DNA from: Ailanthus altissimus
Taxonomy: Eukaryota; Streptophyta; Magnoliopsida; Sapindales; Simaroubaceae
DNA: 64,000 nucleotides
NCBI GenBank assembly: GCA_946807835.1
Contig: OX327699.1
Span: forward strand, 20,324,014 to 20,388,013
Direction: 5' to 3'
Shown here: one piece after another, positions 50,650-61,865 of the stretch
Numbering within the stretch: the first letter of the stretch is position 1
How the letters are laid out: every line of letters begins with the position of its first letter
Made by a program: the position numbers and the translations under genes
Notes under the pieces: generated by a model
Seen by the model: only the letters and a program-made list of their open reading frames with translations
Databases searched by the model: none
What the model was told of the DNA's origin: nothing

Positions 50650-51371
50650 AGGTAGGAGCAGCAGGTTCGATTCGATATTTTTTTAAAATTAAATTAAATA
50701 AAAGAATTTGAAAATTTTATTTTTAGAATTGAGCTAAATTAAAATTATTTAAAAATTTTATTTTAAAACCAAATTATATCCAATCATATACGATAACCAA
50801 ATCATACCGCATTGATTAAGACCGATCTCTTAAATATTGAAAAAAAAAACTAAAACTATATATATAAAGAATAAAATTCATACAAAAAAATGTACATCAA
50901 TTTTAAATATTAAATTAATAAAAATTTGTGAAATAAACAAATTTTTAAAAAAATTAATAAAAATTAAAATATATCTAAATAAACAAAGTATCTACTAATT
51001 TTAAGCATCATATTAATTAAAAGTTTATGAATAAATAAGTTAGACAAATATTAAAATTAAAATATATCCAAACAAATAAAGTGAATGTAAATTTTTAAGC
51101 ATCAAATTAATTAATGTTTATGAACTAGATAAATTAAAAAATTATTAAAATTAAAATTTTAACAAATTATATGAATAGTTTGTGTAAAATTTTATTTATA
51201 CTTTTCAATTTGGTTTTAATATTTTGAAGATGAATTAAAAAAAATGAATCGAGCTAAATTTATTTGAGGATGAAAAAAAAAAAAACTGATTTGTTAATTT
51301 TTTGTACATTAATATCAAACTTAACGGACCGGTTTGGTCTTATTTGATTCGGTCTTTGCCCACTCCTAATT
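50650..51371. mobile_element. MITE-like AT-rich segment
   Basis: Very AT-rich and without an open frame. The ends are roughly inverted: GTAGGAGCAGCAGGTTCGATTCG on the left and, on the opposite strand at the right, TTAGGAGTGGGCAAAGACCGAAT. Such ends are typical of hAT-type MITEs in plants. The inner sequence shows repeated TTAAAATTAAAAT motifs. Confidence 0.45.
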
Positions 51372-52460
51372 GGGATGTGCGTGTCTTGGCAAATGGCAAT
51401 AAGCCGTTGTCGTATAAGTAGCAGTAAATGTAACAAATCAAAATCTGTGAATAACAAATGCGGCGCGTGAAGATGGGAAATCTGACAAAGTAATAAAACT
51501 CGGGTAGTGGTTAATTGAAAGCGTGGCGCTGAGCACAATTTACTGACGGCGGTTCCACCGGCAAACATTCCTAGCCCTGAAGCCACCAGAAGACCCTAGG
51601 GAAAAGGTAAGCACCTGATATTGATTTATTATTCATTTGAAATCCTTCAATATTTGGTTTAATCGCGTATTATTCAGTCAAATTATCCTGTTAAGACGAA
51701 GCCCCTGTCCATTATGCCCAAGGGGTTTTAGGGTTTATTAGATTCAACCATCACAGAGACTTCGGTGATTTCTGGCTTATATTTTTTTTGTATCGATATT
51801 TGTTTACTATAATAGTATAATTCAATCCCCTTGCTATTTGCTCTCTCTAAAACTTTAGCCTATTCTTTGCGGGTTACAATTCTGATTGTTAATTTGTTGC
51901 AGTCATCGGCTTTTTTTTTTCTTTTTTAAAATATGTTTGTATTTTTAAATTTAGTTATGTGCTGCCAAAGCATTTAGCCTTTACAGAATCTCCAAGTACG
52001 TTGCATTATGAACTGACATAGTTTTGATCCTATTGTTTTCAAATTATGCTCAACAAATTGCTAAATTTGATGTTTTCTAATACAATGGCGTTTTAGGATC
52101 AAATTCCATGCTCCCTGTCGCCATTTACTCCACATTCATTCTAACTTCTCAGTTTTTCGTTTAATTTCTTGTGCATTATATGGGTTCAAACAGTGTCAGA
52201 AGTCCCCCTGATTACTAAACTTGTATGGTTGCATATGTTGATACAACCCAGCGGAGTGATCATAAGGTCTATCACTTTGTGACTTGGAAGTTGACAAAAA
52301 TACAAAGTTTCATAAAATAAAGCAGTTGTATTCTATTTGATATTTGCAAGCCTTATCGAGGATCCATCATATGTTGGTATTGAACTTCAAATAGATAACC
52401 TATTTATTGCATTTGCAGGGATTCTAGTGAAGCTGAACTGATACTGACCGGTGTTCAACC
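51372..52460 (+). promoter_or_regulatory. Probable promoter, first leader exon and leader intron of the DPH4 gene
   Basis: A donor (AAAAGGTAAGC) at about 51604-51614 and an acceptor (TTTGCAG) ending near 52419 would place one intron of about 800 bases in the 5' UTR. The second leader exon then runs to ATG 52461. Confidence 0.45.
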
Positions 52461-53009
52461 ATGATTTTGGGTGAGAGCACCATCCAGGAAACACATTATG
52501 ATATTCTTTCTTTGAGAGAAGATGCAAGTTATGAAGAAATCCGTACTGGGTACCGATCTGCCATCCTTAATTATCATCCTGACAAGTTACAAAAGACATC
52601 TGAGCCATCTGCTCATGATAATGGGTCGGGTGAAAGATTTCTTAAAGTACAGAAGGCTTGGGAAATCCTCAGCAATTCTAGGTCACGTGCAGTCTATGAT
52701 AATGAGCTGCGAGCTTCGAGACAGGATACGATTGCTTCAGAGGATGTTAGCTTAGAGGATATGATGATTGAAGATGATGAAGAAGTTCTGCAACTATTTT
52801 ACCAATGTCGATGTGGTGATTACTTCTCCATTGATTCTTTGGAGTTGGTTAAAATGGGTTATACATTGTTAAGGAATGGGAATATGATTTGTGTACAAAG
52901 TCCAGATACTTTACCAGCATCTGTTATTCTACCATGTGTTTCTTGTTCTCTTCATGTCCGTTTATTGGTAAATGCTGATATTGAGGTTCCAGTTGATGGC
53001 CATTTGTGA
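52461..53009 (+). CDS. DPH4: DPH4 homologue (J domain plus CSL zinc finger)
   Basis: Intron-less coding frame of 182 aa. Residues 10-77 form a DnaJ domain with the HPD triad at 39-41, needed to stimulate Hsp70. Residues 90-180 hold a DPH-type zinc finger whose four ligands are CRC (C116, C118) and CVSC (C159, C162). This two-domain plan is that of DPH4/JJJ3, an electron carrier and co-chaperone in the first step of diphthamide formation on elongation factor 2 in the cytosol. Length is normal for the plant family. A spliced 5' UTR is likely. The alternative, a plain small DnaJ protein, is made unlikely by the Cys pattern. Confidence 0.9.
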   Translation: MILGESTIQETHYDILSLREDASYEEIRTGYRSAILNYHPDKLQKTSEPSAHDNGSGERFLKVQKAWEILSNSRSRAVYDNELRASRQDTIASEDVSLEDMMIEDDEEVLQLFYQCRCGDYFSIDSLELVKMGYTLLRNGNMICVQSPDTLPASVILPCVSCSLHVRLLVNADIEVPVDGHL

Positions 53010-53212
53010 TTAATGAAAGGTTATTGTTCATATGCATTGTTATTTTGGTTGATGATTGGTGTTTAGCTTGATTGCAAAATCATAGAATTGCTTTTATTTG
53101 AAGCAGTCACTTGAAGTAAGGGACAAGACTCCCTAATTTGACTCGCTCTTGCAATGTCTTTGGCAGTTGGATAAAGCTGTAAGGTTAATGTTGTGTCTTG
53201 TAATCGTATGAA

Positions 53213-53520
53213 TTTTTTTTTTTTTGACCAAGAAGAAACTTCATTGCATAATAACTGGATTTTGGCAATCAGCCATTACAAGTGAATCAAGAGATACTGG
53301 GACAGTACCCCCCATATTCTCATATGAGTGATATGCAGACCCAATTTTGCCAGCCCATGAGCTCGCATATTAGCTTCCCTGAACGTATGAACAATGTCTG
53401 TAATTGTATGACCTTAAGTGAAATTTGTCAAAGAGAATTTTGTTTCTTAAGACGGGTTGTGATTACGGCAATATTTTGAAGCTCAAATTGTCTAAATTCT
53501 GAGAGGAAAAGCCTCGCATG
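53213..53520 (-). mobile_element. Probable 3' end of a LINE (RNase H tail) with poly(A)
   Basis: On the minus strand a frame encodes HTFREANMRAHGLAKLG, the usual end of the RNase H domain of plant LINEs. About 130 bases further on comes a run of 13 A (the T run at 53213-53225 on the plus strand). This fits a 5'-truncated LINE copy. The inner limit is uncertain and no target duplication was found. Confidence 0.5.
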
Positions 53521-54395
53521 CAAAAAGGAGCATCAAGAACATGCCAGAGTCACTATAAACTAATTTTCGCAACGAGTGATACTAGGCCGAGGCTCAAATG
53601 AAAATTTCAGGTTTACGTGTAAATTGCGAAGCAGGAAAAGCGGAAAAGAAAATGATTAAAGAAAAAAAAAGAAATGGAAAACGTAGGGACCTATTTCCAC
53701 GTGGCATCATATAAGAGGGAGTATTGAAGCGGGACAGACGATTGACCGTAGAATAGCACTCCTCCGTCTTTTTTTAGAGGGTTGAAGCAGTTATAGGAAA
53801 TCAAATGAAATGGCAAATGATGAGGATATTTCATCCCGCTGATTTATTCGAACAACTCACCAAGAAAATCTGGCTTGGCTGAGAGGTATGGATTTTCCCA
53901 AATTTTCTTATAACAATTTAATATCGAATTGAAAGCTCCGTTTTCTGCTTCTGCTTTTCTGTTTGTTTCTTCGAGAACGAACAGAAACAATAACTTCCCT
54001 CGCTCAATTTCCGCCACATCAATTAGATTAATCAAAATTTGAACTTTGTTGCTCATTTCAATTATGCATTTTAATTGAACTAAGTTTTGGTGAGTGCGAT
54101 AAACAATAGAAGTTCATTTAGCATTCATGTAATTACTTATGCTCGTACTTAATTTCTCATATATAATATATTCACGCCTCTAAAATTGGCCCCCAAAGCG
54201 CTTTTCCAATCTTAGTAGCTTGAGCTAGTTGCAGAAAACATCGTGGGAATCTTATAAAGTTGCAGAAGTCACCAAGGGATTTCACACGCTCTGTTTAGGG
54301 TTTGGTGGAAATAGCAGAACATCCTCTCTAATGTATAATTCAATTCTCAAGTGTCACAAATCAGAATGTGAGATTTGGGGCTAGGCTTTCGCGAT
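53521..54395. other. Intergenic, no gene recognised
   Basis: The 53700-54000 part has the look of a promoter and leader (CACGTGGCATC at 53699-53709 contains a G-box core). It may belong to the small TPR-like gene now separated from it by the copia remnant. Confidence 0.3.
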
Positions 54396-54902
54396 GGAAA
54401 CAACCAATTCTTTAGTCAAAGACGTGGTTGAAGTATATAAATGCTTTTGTTTGTTTTTCCAATTCGCATTGAATGGTTTAGCTCAACTATATTTGACAAT
54501 AGAAAAAAAGTTTTTTTTTTACTTCTTGTAATTTTAGGCATAAAATATTCCTTTTTTCTTTTATATATATCGAAGCTTTCTAAAGCTTTAAAAAGTAGAG
54601 TGAGAACACATAGAGAGCAAGAGGCAGAGAAGAAAGAAGCGAGAGAGTGTTAATTGTATTTTTGTGAGAGAAAAATCTTACAACGAAATAATGTGAGATA
54701 CACGAAAATATTTGTGATTTATTTTTGAGTGTATTCCTCAAGATTTTGTATAAACTTGAGAGAGATATTAATGTACCCATTTTTGATATAGTGGAATGAT
54801 ATTTTGTATGGGTAGTTTACTGTCACCTCGTGGTTTTTTCCAGTTTTACACGTTAAAAAAATTTCGGTGTTATTTTCTTTTTCATTTTAATTTTTCATTG
54901 TC
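54396..54902 (+). repeat. Forward copia LTR, both ends incomplete
   Basis: Aligns with the reverse complement of 56632-57239, including a TATA box (GTATATAAATG near 54434-54444). It lacks about the first 70 bases and the last few. Confidence 0.8.
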
Positions 54903-56538
54903 TTTTCATACCGAATCCCATGTATAGAACAATAGTTTCTAAACTCATAGGAAGTGTATTTGCCTCCATTGTTTGATCGAATACACTTCAAAGGTTTCTC
55001 AGTTTCTCTTTCTACCATGGTATGAAACTTTTGAAAATTATAAAGCACATATTTTTTGTTTTAACAAATACACCCAAACCTTTTTAGAAGTATCATCTAT
55101 AAAAGTTCCAATATATTTGACTCCTCTTAAAGATTCAACTTTTAAGGGAGCATCTACATCAGAATATACTCTTTCCAATGCATTCTTTCTTCTAATAAGA
55201 GAATTACTAAATGAAATTCTATGTTGTTTTTCAAATAAACAATAATTACAGAAGATAGATGTAGTACCTTTCACCAAGAGAATGAAATTCTTCTTGGCAA
55301 GAATTTGTAGTCCATTTTCACCATATGGCTAAGTCGCTTATGCCATAAATTCGGTGAGGATTCAACTGTTATATTTATTTTGCTCATGAAAGCTTTTTCA
55401 TGTGTTTTGTATAGACTGCAACAAGACTTTCCTCTTGCAACAATTTTCGATTCTTTACTGAGTTTCCATCTGCCATTGCCAAAATGACTTTTATAGCCTT
55501 GCTCATCCAAAACTTTCATTGAGATCAGATTAAGACACAATTTTGGAACATGCCTCACATCTTTTAATGTCAATTGGCATCCAACATTTATTTGAATGCA
55601 AACATCTCAAATTCTAATGATTTTGTAGTAATTTGAATTTTCCATCTTTACAGAGCCAAAGTCTCCTGCTTTGTAAGTGGTAAACATTTCATTATTGGGC
55701 CTGATGTGAAACGAAGCTCTTGAATCAACCATCCATTTAGCCCTATTTAGCCATAATATCGTTGACATGTAAGCATTCATCGACAAGTAAAAAAATTCCT
55801 CATTCTTTACAATTGTTGTAGCTGTGTTGTTGTCATCTTCTTTTTCTTATGGCTACTTTGCTGCTCTTCTCGCTTTAGTATCCAACAGTTCCTTTTTATG
55901 TGGCCTAATTTTCCACAATGATAGCAAGAAAATATATTGTCTCTGGATTTCGATCTTCCTCTAGACTTGTCATTATGACTTCTTACTCAACTTTTGCTTC
56001 TCCCCCCTGTTTTTAGTAACAAGGGCTTGTGATTCTTTAACACGTGCCTTATTCTACTTTTCAAATGAAATTAAGGTTTCAGAGACAACTTTAAACTCGA
56101 GGGTATCTTTTCCATAAATGAGAGTTGTGATGAGATGATCATACAACGCAAGAAGTGTTAGCTTTCTCCTCATCTGTAAACTTCACATTGAAATTGATAG
56201 TTTCCATTGAAGTTGCTTAAATGTTGCAACATATCAGTGCTCTCGGGCATCCGCATCTGATATAACTCCTTCCATAAGTATAACTTCTTGGAGAGATTCT
56301 TTGACATGTATTGCATCTCCAAAGTCTCCCAAGTTTCTTTGGCTGTTTTGCACTCCTTGGACTCAATATTTTGCAAGACACTATCTGAGAGATTTAGACG
56401 AATTGTACTAACTTTAACCTCGTCCATATCATTACATTGTTCATCAATAACTTTATCAGACTTTTTCTCTTTGCTTAATAAAGCTTTGTGAACTTTTTGT
56501 TAGATGAGAAGATCTTTCATTCTCATTTGTCCGGCCAT
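54903..56538 (-). pseudogene. Copia gag, protease and integrase remnant, truncated
   Basis: Read on the minus strand, gag starts at ATG 56538 and meets a stop 12 codons on. A gag stretch of the UBN2 type lies at 56427-56170, and a zinc knuckle with a weak protease site near 55930-55700. The region that precedes integrase (LWHKRLSH) lies at 55573-55271 and the integrase core start (CLFEKQHRISFS, YSDVDAPL) at 55277-54903. Reverse transcriptase and RNase H are absent. Stops and shifts break every domain. Confidence 0.8.
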
Positions 56539-56616
56539 CTTGGATACTATAGTACTATTCTGTAGCTACAGTATTCAGCTATAGTACCACAAATTTTCAG
56601 CAAGAAATTTTCAACT

Positions 56617-56629
56617 CGCTCTGATACCA
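56617..56629 (-). other. Primer binding site of the reverse copia element
   Basis: On the minus strand TGGTATCAGAGCG lies two bases after the LTR end. This is a perfect match to the usual initiator Met-tRNA site. Confidence 0.85.
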
Positions 56630-56631
56630 GT

Positions 56632-57239
56632 TGTTGAGATCAGAGTGCGCATAGTAAAAATAAAATGAAATGAAAAAGAAAATAACACCGGAATTTTTTT
56701 AACGTGGAAAACCCTTAAAGGGAAAAACCACAAGGTGACAATAAACCACCCACATAAAATATCCTTCCACTATATCAAAAATGGATACATTAATATCTCT
56801 CTCAAGTTTATACCAAAACTTGAGGAATACTATAAAAAAAATTCTCAATTATTTTGGTATATCTCACACTATTTCTCTACAAGATTTTTCTCTTACATGA
56901 ATACAATTAACCCTCTCTCTCGCTTTTTTCTTCTCTACCTTTTACTCTTTGCGTGTTTTCATTCTACTTTTTGAAGTTTTAGAAAGCTTTAATATATATA
57001 AAAGAAGAAAGAAATATTTTATGCCTATAATTGCAGCAAGTCCAAAAGAAAGAAAAACTTTCTTTCTTTTGTCAAATATGGTTGAGCTAAACCATTTAAT
57101 GCACCGAAAATGAGTTGGAAAAACAAAAAAAATCATTTATATACTTCAACCACTTTTTTTAGTAAAGAATTGGTTGATCTCATCTATTCTCTCCCTTTTC
57201 CAACTCATGAAGAGAAGAATTGGTCTTAGGTCTTCATCA
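56632..57239 (-). repeat. Complete reverse-oriented copia 5' LTR (608 bp)
   Basis: On the minus strand it starts TGATGAAGACC and ends CTCAACA, followed by the primer site. It has a TATA box and is better preserved than the forward copy. Confidence 0.85.
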
Positions 57240-57420
57240 ATAAACTTGAGAGAGATATTAATGTACTTATTTTTGATACAGTGAAAGGATATTTTATGTG
57301 GGTGATTTATTGTCACCTCATGGTTTTTCCCTTGAAGAGTTTTTCACGTTAAAAAATTTCGGTGTTCCTTTCTTTTTCATTTCATTTTAATTTTTCACTA
57401 TGCACACTCTGATCTCAGCA
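57240..57420 (+). repeat. Forward copia LTR, right part only
   Basis: Begins at ATAAACTTGAGAG, which in a complete LTR is an inner position, and ends CTGATCTCAGCA. It directly abuts the TG end of the reverse LTR. Confidence 0.8.
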
Positions 57421-57850
57421 TTTGGTTTGTTATTTCTATACCAAATCTTGAGGCAGTGACTGCTTTCTTAATGCAGTGAAGCACAATGATGTTCAGTGCT
57501 ACTAGCTCAAATGTCAAACAACATAGTGGAAAATGAAAATTTTCCCACAAATATTACTCAAGCTTTGCTTTTTTTTTTTTTTTTATAATCATAATGTACT
57601 TCTTTGTATTATAGGATTTTATATTTCTTTTAACCATTGCATGCTTAAGAAAAATATGGGACAAGAGAATTAGTTATATCAGTCTCGGCGATGTTGTAAC
57701 TAGAACTATGATTTTGACATTTTATAGGATTTTTCTTAGGCTTGCATCACTTGGGAATTATAAACAACTGTCAGACTGGCGAAGGTCAAGACTATGTATT
57801 AGGTTTAGTTCTGGGGTCCCCGTTATTTACGATCACAACCAAAAAGAAAG
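57421..57850 (+). promoter_or_regulatory. Probable leader of the small TPR-like gene
   Basis: An acceptor-like TTCTTAG at about 57729-57735 would begin a leader exon that runs into ATG 57851. The T run at 57571-57584 is the other visible feature. The first exon is not identified and may lie beyond the copia remnant. Confidence 0.35.
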
Positions 57851-58240
57851 ATGGGCTCTGGAGAAGGTAACCCCCCTTTTGCTGTCTTTGACAGTGTGAA
57901 GATTATCCCGTCAACACCTGAAGCTCTCCTGGCAGAGATTAACACAGCTATTACTAATCTTGAGTATGCACGTGCTACTGCTTATCTTGACTCACCCTCT
58001 TCTTCTGTGATGAAAAACATGAGCTCTCATGACACTCTGGCTCCTCAATATGATGCAAAAATTGCAGATGAGGCTTACAAGGCAGGTTGTGCAGCATTGG
58101 CTGCTGGCAAGCTCGATGAAGCCCTTCACTCTCTGAACCTTTCTCTCTCCAAATGCCCACCTGATAAGACCTCTGCTGTTGCTAAGCTTCAGTCTCTTAT
58201 TTCTCTAACATCTCAGCAACTTCAGAAGTCTGCTAATTGA
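57851..58240 (+). CDS. Small TPR-like helical protein, function unknown
   Basis: One open frame of 129 aa. The C-terminal half (about 75-127) reads as two or three amphipathic helices: IADEAYKAGCAALAAGKLDEAL has the spacing of a tetratricopeptide repeat, with A-G-A and a turn, followed by a capping helix (VAKLQSLISLTSQQLQ). The N-terminal half has a further helix (EALLAEINTAITNLEYARA). There is no signal peptide or membrane span. TPR-type units usually bind partner proteins; no partner is suggested by the neighbours. The ATG was chosen because it opens the frame after an apparent splice acceptor in the leader. I do not recognise a named family. A missing upstream coding exon cannot be excluded. 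Confidence 0.72.
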   Translation: MGSGEGNPPFAVFDSVKIIPSTPEALLAEINTAITNLEYARATAYLDSPSSSVMKNMSSHDTLAPQYDAKIADEAYKAGCAALAAGKLDEALHSLNLSLSKCPPDKTSAVAKLQSLISLTSQQLQKSAN

Positions 58241-59640
58241 CTTAGCTGGTATTTAACTATGCTTTCACTTTTGGAATTGAATGGAGTTTACGGTATATGT
58301 CCAGAAGTAATTGCTTGATGTTTTAGTAGCATGTTTCTCTGAACTGATTATAAACTAAATGAACATTCTTTATTTGAAATTTTTGTTTCAGTTTTTCTTT
58401 TTGTCGAACTCATGGTGATGCTTATTGTTTTGAAACAAAAATCTTAGTTCCTGCTACATGTGCATTGCTCTGGCTGAGACAAGAATTTTCTGCGAAGTGT
58501 GAGAATGTCTGTTTAGGATTGAATTTAGGTCCTTTGTCTAATTTATGCCTTGCGCGGATATCCCATAGCACAAAATGATCTCTGATATCCAGTACAGTCT
58601 ATTTGAAAGAGGAACAAAAGGAATATTTGCTTGAAAACTTTTACCAAGGTTGTGTGAGGTTAGACTAAATTACTTCTCTCTCTGTTTAACTTGATACTTG
58701 CAGAAGTTGGATGCCTGTCGTTTCTTAAGATCACAATCTTTTATTTGGAGATTCTATTTGAATATATGGGAGATGTGGCAAACTATGGTTTGCTCACTTG
58801 CATTTCACAAGTAGCTTTGGCCTTCACAATCAGATGCAGTTTTAGCTGTTTGCACTGTTGAATAAGGGACAAGTCAAATTGGAGAAAAATTTATACGAGA
58901 TTCGGTTCTGGAATATGATCATGATGTTGTATTGAATAAGCTTCTTTTACTCGCTTGCTATTGTAAAGGTGCTCTCTGTTATTCTTTTGTTTTGATCTTT
59001 ATTTAGTTAATAAAAAAAACACAATGAGAAGATGTTCTGAAGTCTGAAGTTTCATGGATCATGATTCTTAACTGTTGTTTATAATCTCGTCTTGACGTCT
59101 TGTTATGTTTAGAGCATAAATTATATTCTGACAAGCACTGTTACAAGGAACCATTTATGGAAGAATGATTTGTATTTGAATGTTAAAACGACTATACTAG
59201 CTGGTATGAGTCAGCTACATGTTTACTTTAGGATTGGCATGCATGTGAATCCGCCTTTGGGAGATCCTCTGATTCAATTTGCAGAAGGGCATATCGGTTT
59301 TATACGTTTAGGAAATCAATTCTTTTCCTACTATTTTATCTTATCGTTATATTTATCGAAATACTTCCCAGGAGTAGTCGAGATTCTTGGTTCACGTGGT
59401 TGCCTAATCACAAGCCACCTTGGTTGAACACTAGGTCCTGTGTTATGATAACCTCCACGAAAACCTTTGCCTTTTCTTTGTAAAAGCATTCCCCTTTTTG
59501 GGGAAAGAAATCGAGTTCATCAATTCCCAATCCTTTTTAGAATGCCCATGTGAGGTGTTAACTGTTTAAAGCAGTTTCAAAAGGACTGCATTATTTCATC
59601 AAACTCGTCATGATGGTTAAAGAAAAAAAAAAGAAAATTT
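58241..59640. other. 3' UTR and intergenic DNA
   Basis: No gene is supported. The frame 59170-59427 has no recognisable domain and no splice context. Confidence 0.4.
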
Positions 59641-60414
59641 GAAAAACAGGACACAAAGCGTTCCGCTTATAAATGCTGTTTGAGCTTTTTGGTTGAATCA
59701 TATCAACTTTATCGGATAAAGATCCAGTGGATGGTTGATGTGAGGAAGGAGATAAGGAACTGTGAAACCCATAAAGTGAAATTAATATTTTCTCAGCTGC
59801 CAGAGCTCGACCAGATCCAATTGAGTCAAGGAACCATAATTGATAATACTCCAGTCCTGAAAGAATAAGGTAAGTATACTCTTACTTATTTTTAAATTAC
59901 TCTCGTATAAGAATGTGATTCTTAATGGAAACCCATTGCCATCACTTGCTTCTTGATTTTATTATCATCTTGAAATAACTTGTATGGATGAAACATAATT
60001 CCTACCACATTTGTCAAAATAGCAGTCCTAGTTTGGTGTCATGTCTAGTCCTCCCATCACTTCAGCTTCAAGTGTAAACTTGTAAAATATGCATTAGCTA
60101 CGGGATATATGGCTTAGATAAATTTACCTTTTAAGATATCCAAAAGACAAAATGACATCTGTAGCCAACAGTTGAGCAGCAAATGGCAATAAGAATTCAT
60201 CCGGAATTAGAGGGTGATTGTTGGATTGTCCTGTGCACTTGTTTACTTTGTCTTTACCCCAAAGGATTAGAAGCCAGTATTCTCAGTAAGTTGCAAGGCC
60301 GCTATCAGAGAAGCAAGTCAATTTCAATATCAAAGCAGGCAATGAATGATTGATTATAAGTATCACTAAGACTCAATTTGCATTTTGCTTGTTCCGTCTA
60401 GTTGCTTCTCCAAC
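59641..60414 (+). promoter_or_regulatory. Probable leader exon and intron of the 60415 gene
   Basis: A donor (GAATAAGGTAAGTATAC) near 59866-59876 and an acceptor (TCCGTCTAG) ending at about 60401 suggest a 5' UTR intron of about 530 bases. The leader exon contains an open frame ending at 59868 that may be an upstream frame. Confidence 0.4.
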
Positions 60415-61170
60415 ATGAGCGTCTTTTACCATGAAGAGCAACCGAATCACCATACAAAGAGTTGCAAATTCCTTGCTACCCTTTTGAAGGATGCATTTTC
60501 CAATTGCCACAGTTTCAATGGACGGCATTCAACTTCAGGTCCTGAGGAAGAGTATCAAACGAGTGATTTCGACGATGAACAGGAAGTACTCACCATTCAC
60601 CACCGCAAATTCAATTCCATATTCTATCTCACTGCCAATCTTCCAATGTTTTCCTTTGGTTTCTGTTATTGTTATTAATCTTTACTTCCACAGGTGGTTG
60701 TTTCAGAAATTCGAACTCGAGCTATGGAGAAGCTGAGACGCAAGCCTAGCCTGATGACTGATAGCTTTTCCTGGGTATTGTCTCCAAGAACTAGAGAATT
60801 GTACCTAAAGGCTTTTCAACATAAAGAGTATGATGATGGTGAAGATGAAGATGCAAGAGAAGAATTCTTTTCTGTTTGCAGCTGTTTCTCCTGTTGTTCC
60901 AGTGCTCTGAGTAGAGAAGCATATTACTCTGTCAAGACCAATTTCTCTCGCACTCGCAGTTCAAGCTTGAGTAGGCTCGATTTTCAAGATTTTCCGAAGC
61001 TTGATTTTCAGGATTTGCGACGATCCATAATTCAGGAATTCTGTTTTTGTGAAGGATGGCCATTTGGTCTCTGCAGGAAGGCTGTGTTACTTCCCCCTTT
61101 GCCCAAATCGCCATCTGAATCTTGGTCATGGCGTAAAGGCTCTAGAATAGCTAAGATGCCTTACGTTTAG
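60415..61170 (+). CDS. Two-exon plant protein of unknown function (215 aa)
   Basis: Exons 60415-60585 and 60694-61170 join in phase 0 across a 108-base GT-AG intron. Conserved-looking stretches are RTRAMEKLRRKPSLM and DSFSWVLSPRTRELY around residues 64-95. An acidic run (DDGEDEDAREE) and a Cys cluster (CSCFSCCSS) follow, then repeated LDFQDF/LDFQDL phrases and a C-terminal Pro/Ser/Trp-rich end (LPPLPKSPSESWSWRKG). No enzyme motif, signal peptide or membrane span is present. I do not recognise the family, though the middle block looks like a plant-specific conserved domain. The Cys cluster could carry lipid or metal, which is speculation. Confidence 0.78.
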
Positions 61171-61865
61171 TCAATCTTTTATTGTTTATCGGCTTTTGAT
61201 CGGTGCAGCAGAAGCAAATTTGCTCGCTGAAAAATAATAATGAGCAGAACATTATTCTTCAAAAAGCAGTTCAGTTCAGGCAGCAAAAATCCTCGTCTTT
61301 TCTCGCCGGTGGCTACCAACTAGCTGAAAACACGCATCTCATAATTGGTTAGGTACAATTGTGAGACATGGCAGGTTAAAAATTATTGCTTTCATTCTTA
61401 AATGAAATCACAATTGATTTAAAAATGCATAATCCAAAGATAAATCATTTTGTGTACAGCATTTCATTCCTCTCAAAATCTATTCTTTTGCATTCAACAT
61501 ATACTTGATTGGAGCGGCGAGCTGCAAATTCTAAAATATCAAAGTGCCATTGGGCTTTGACAAGCACTGAACACCTTTAGAATCTTAAAAAAAAATCCCC
61601 GTGACATGCTTCCAACAAACATGGAAGGAGGATAATTTATTGGACATTCACAAAAGTAAGGATAGGAACAAAAATTCCCAAGCCAAATGAAAACATGATA
61701 AAGCACTTTCTTATTCTTTCACAATTGCTCCTGATAAACAAGCTTTTTTAACTGCCATGGACACTCCAAGGTTTTGCTGGAGAGTACAAATATCTCCCAC
61801 TATTGAAAAACATGTTCCAGAAGCAAAAACAAGCTCACAATCACAATAAACCTTTCAACTATGGG
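61171..61865. other. Convergent 3' UTR region
   Basis: The gene at 60415 (plus) and the SDH5-like gene (minus) end towards each other with only about 700 bases between them. Both 3' UTRs must share this stretch. Nothing else was found. Confidence 0.55.

Larger units (their letters stand above)
54396..57420. mobile_element. Composite Ty1/copia remnant: two elements in opposite orientation
   Basis: Three LTR pieces of one family are present. 54396-54902 is forward, 56632-57239 is reverse and complete, and 57240-57420 is forward and only the end part. Between the first two lies the reverse-oriented 5' half of a copia element (primer site, gag, protease and integrase remnants), cut off in integrase at 54903. 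The layout fits a reverse element inserted into the right LTR of a forward element, followed by one deletion that removed the middle of both. Nothing is functional. Confidence 0.78.

Noticed and set aside
60932..61129. Minus-strand open frame
   Set aside because: Shadow of exon 2 of the 60415 gene.
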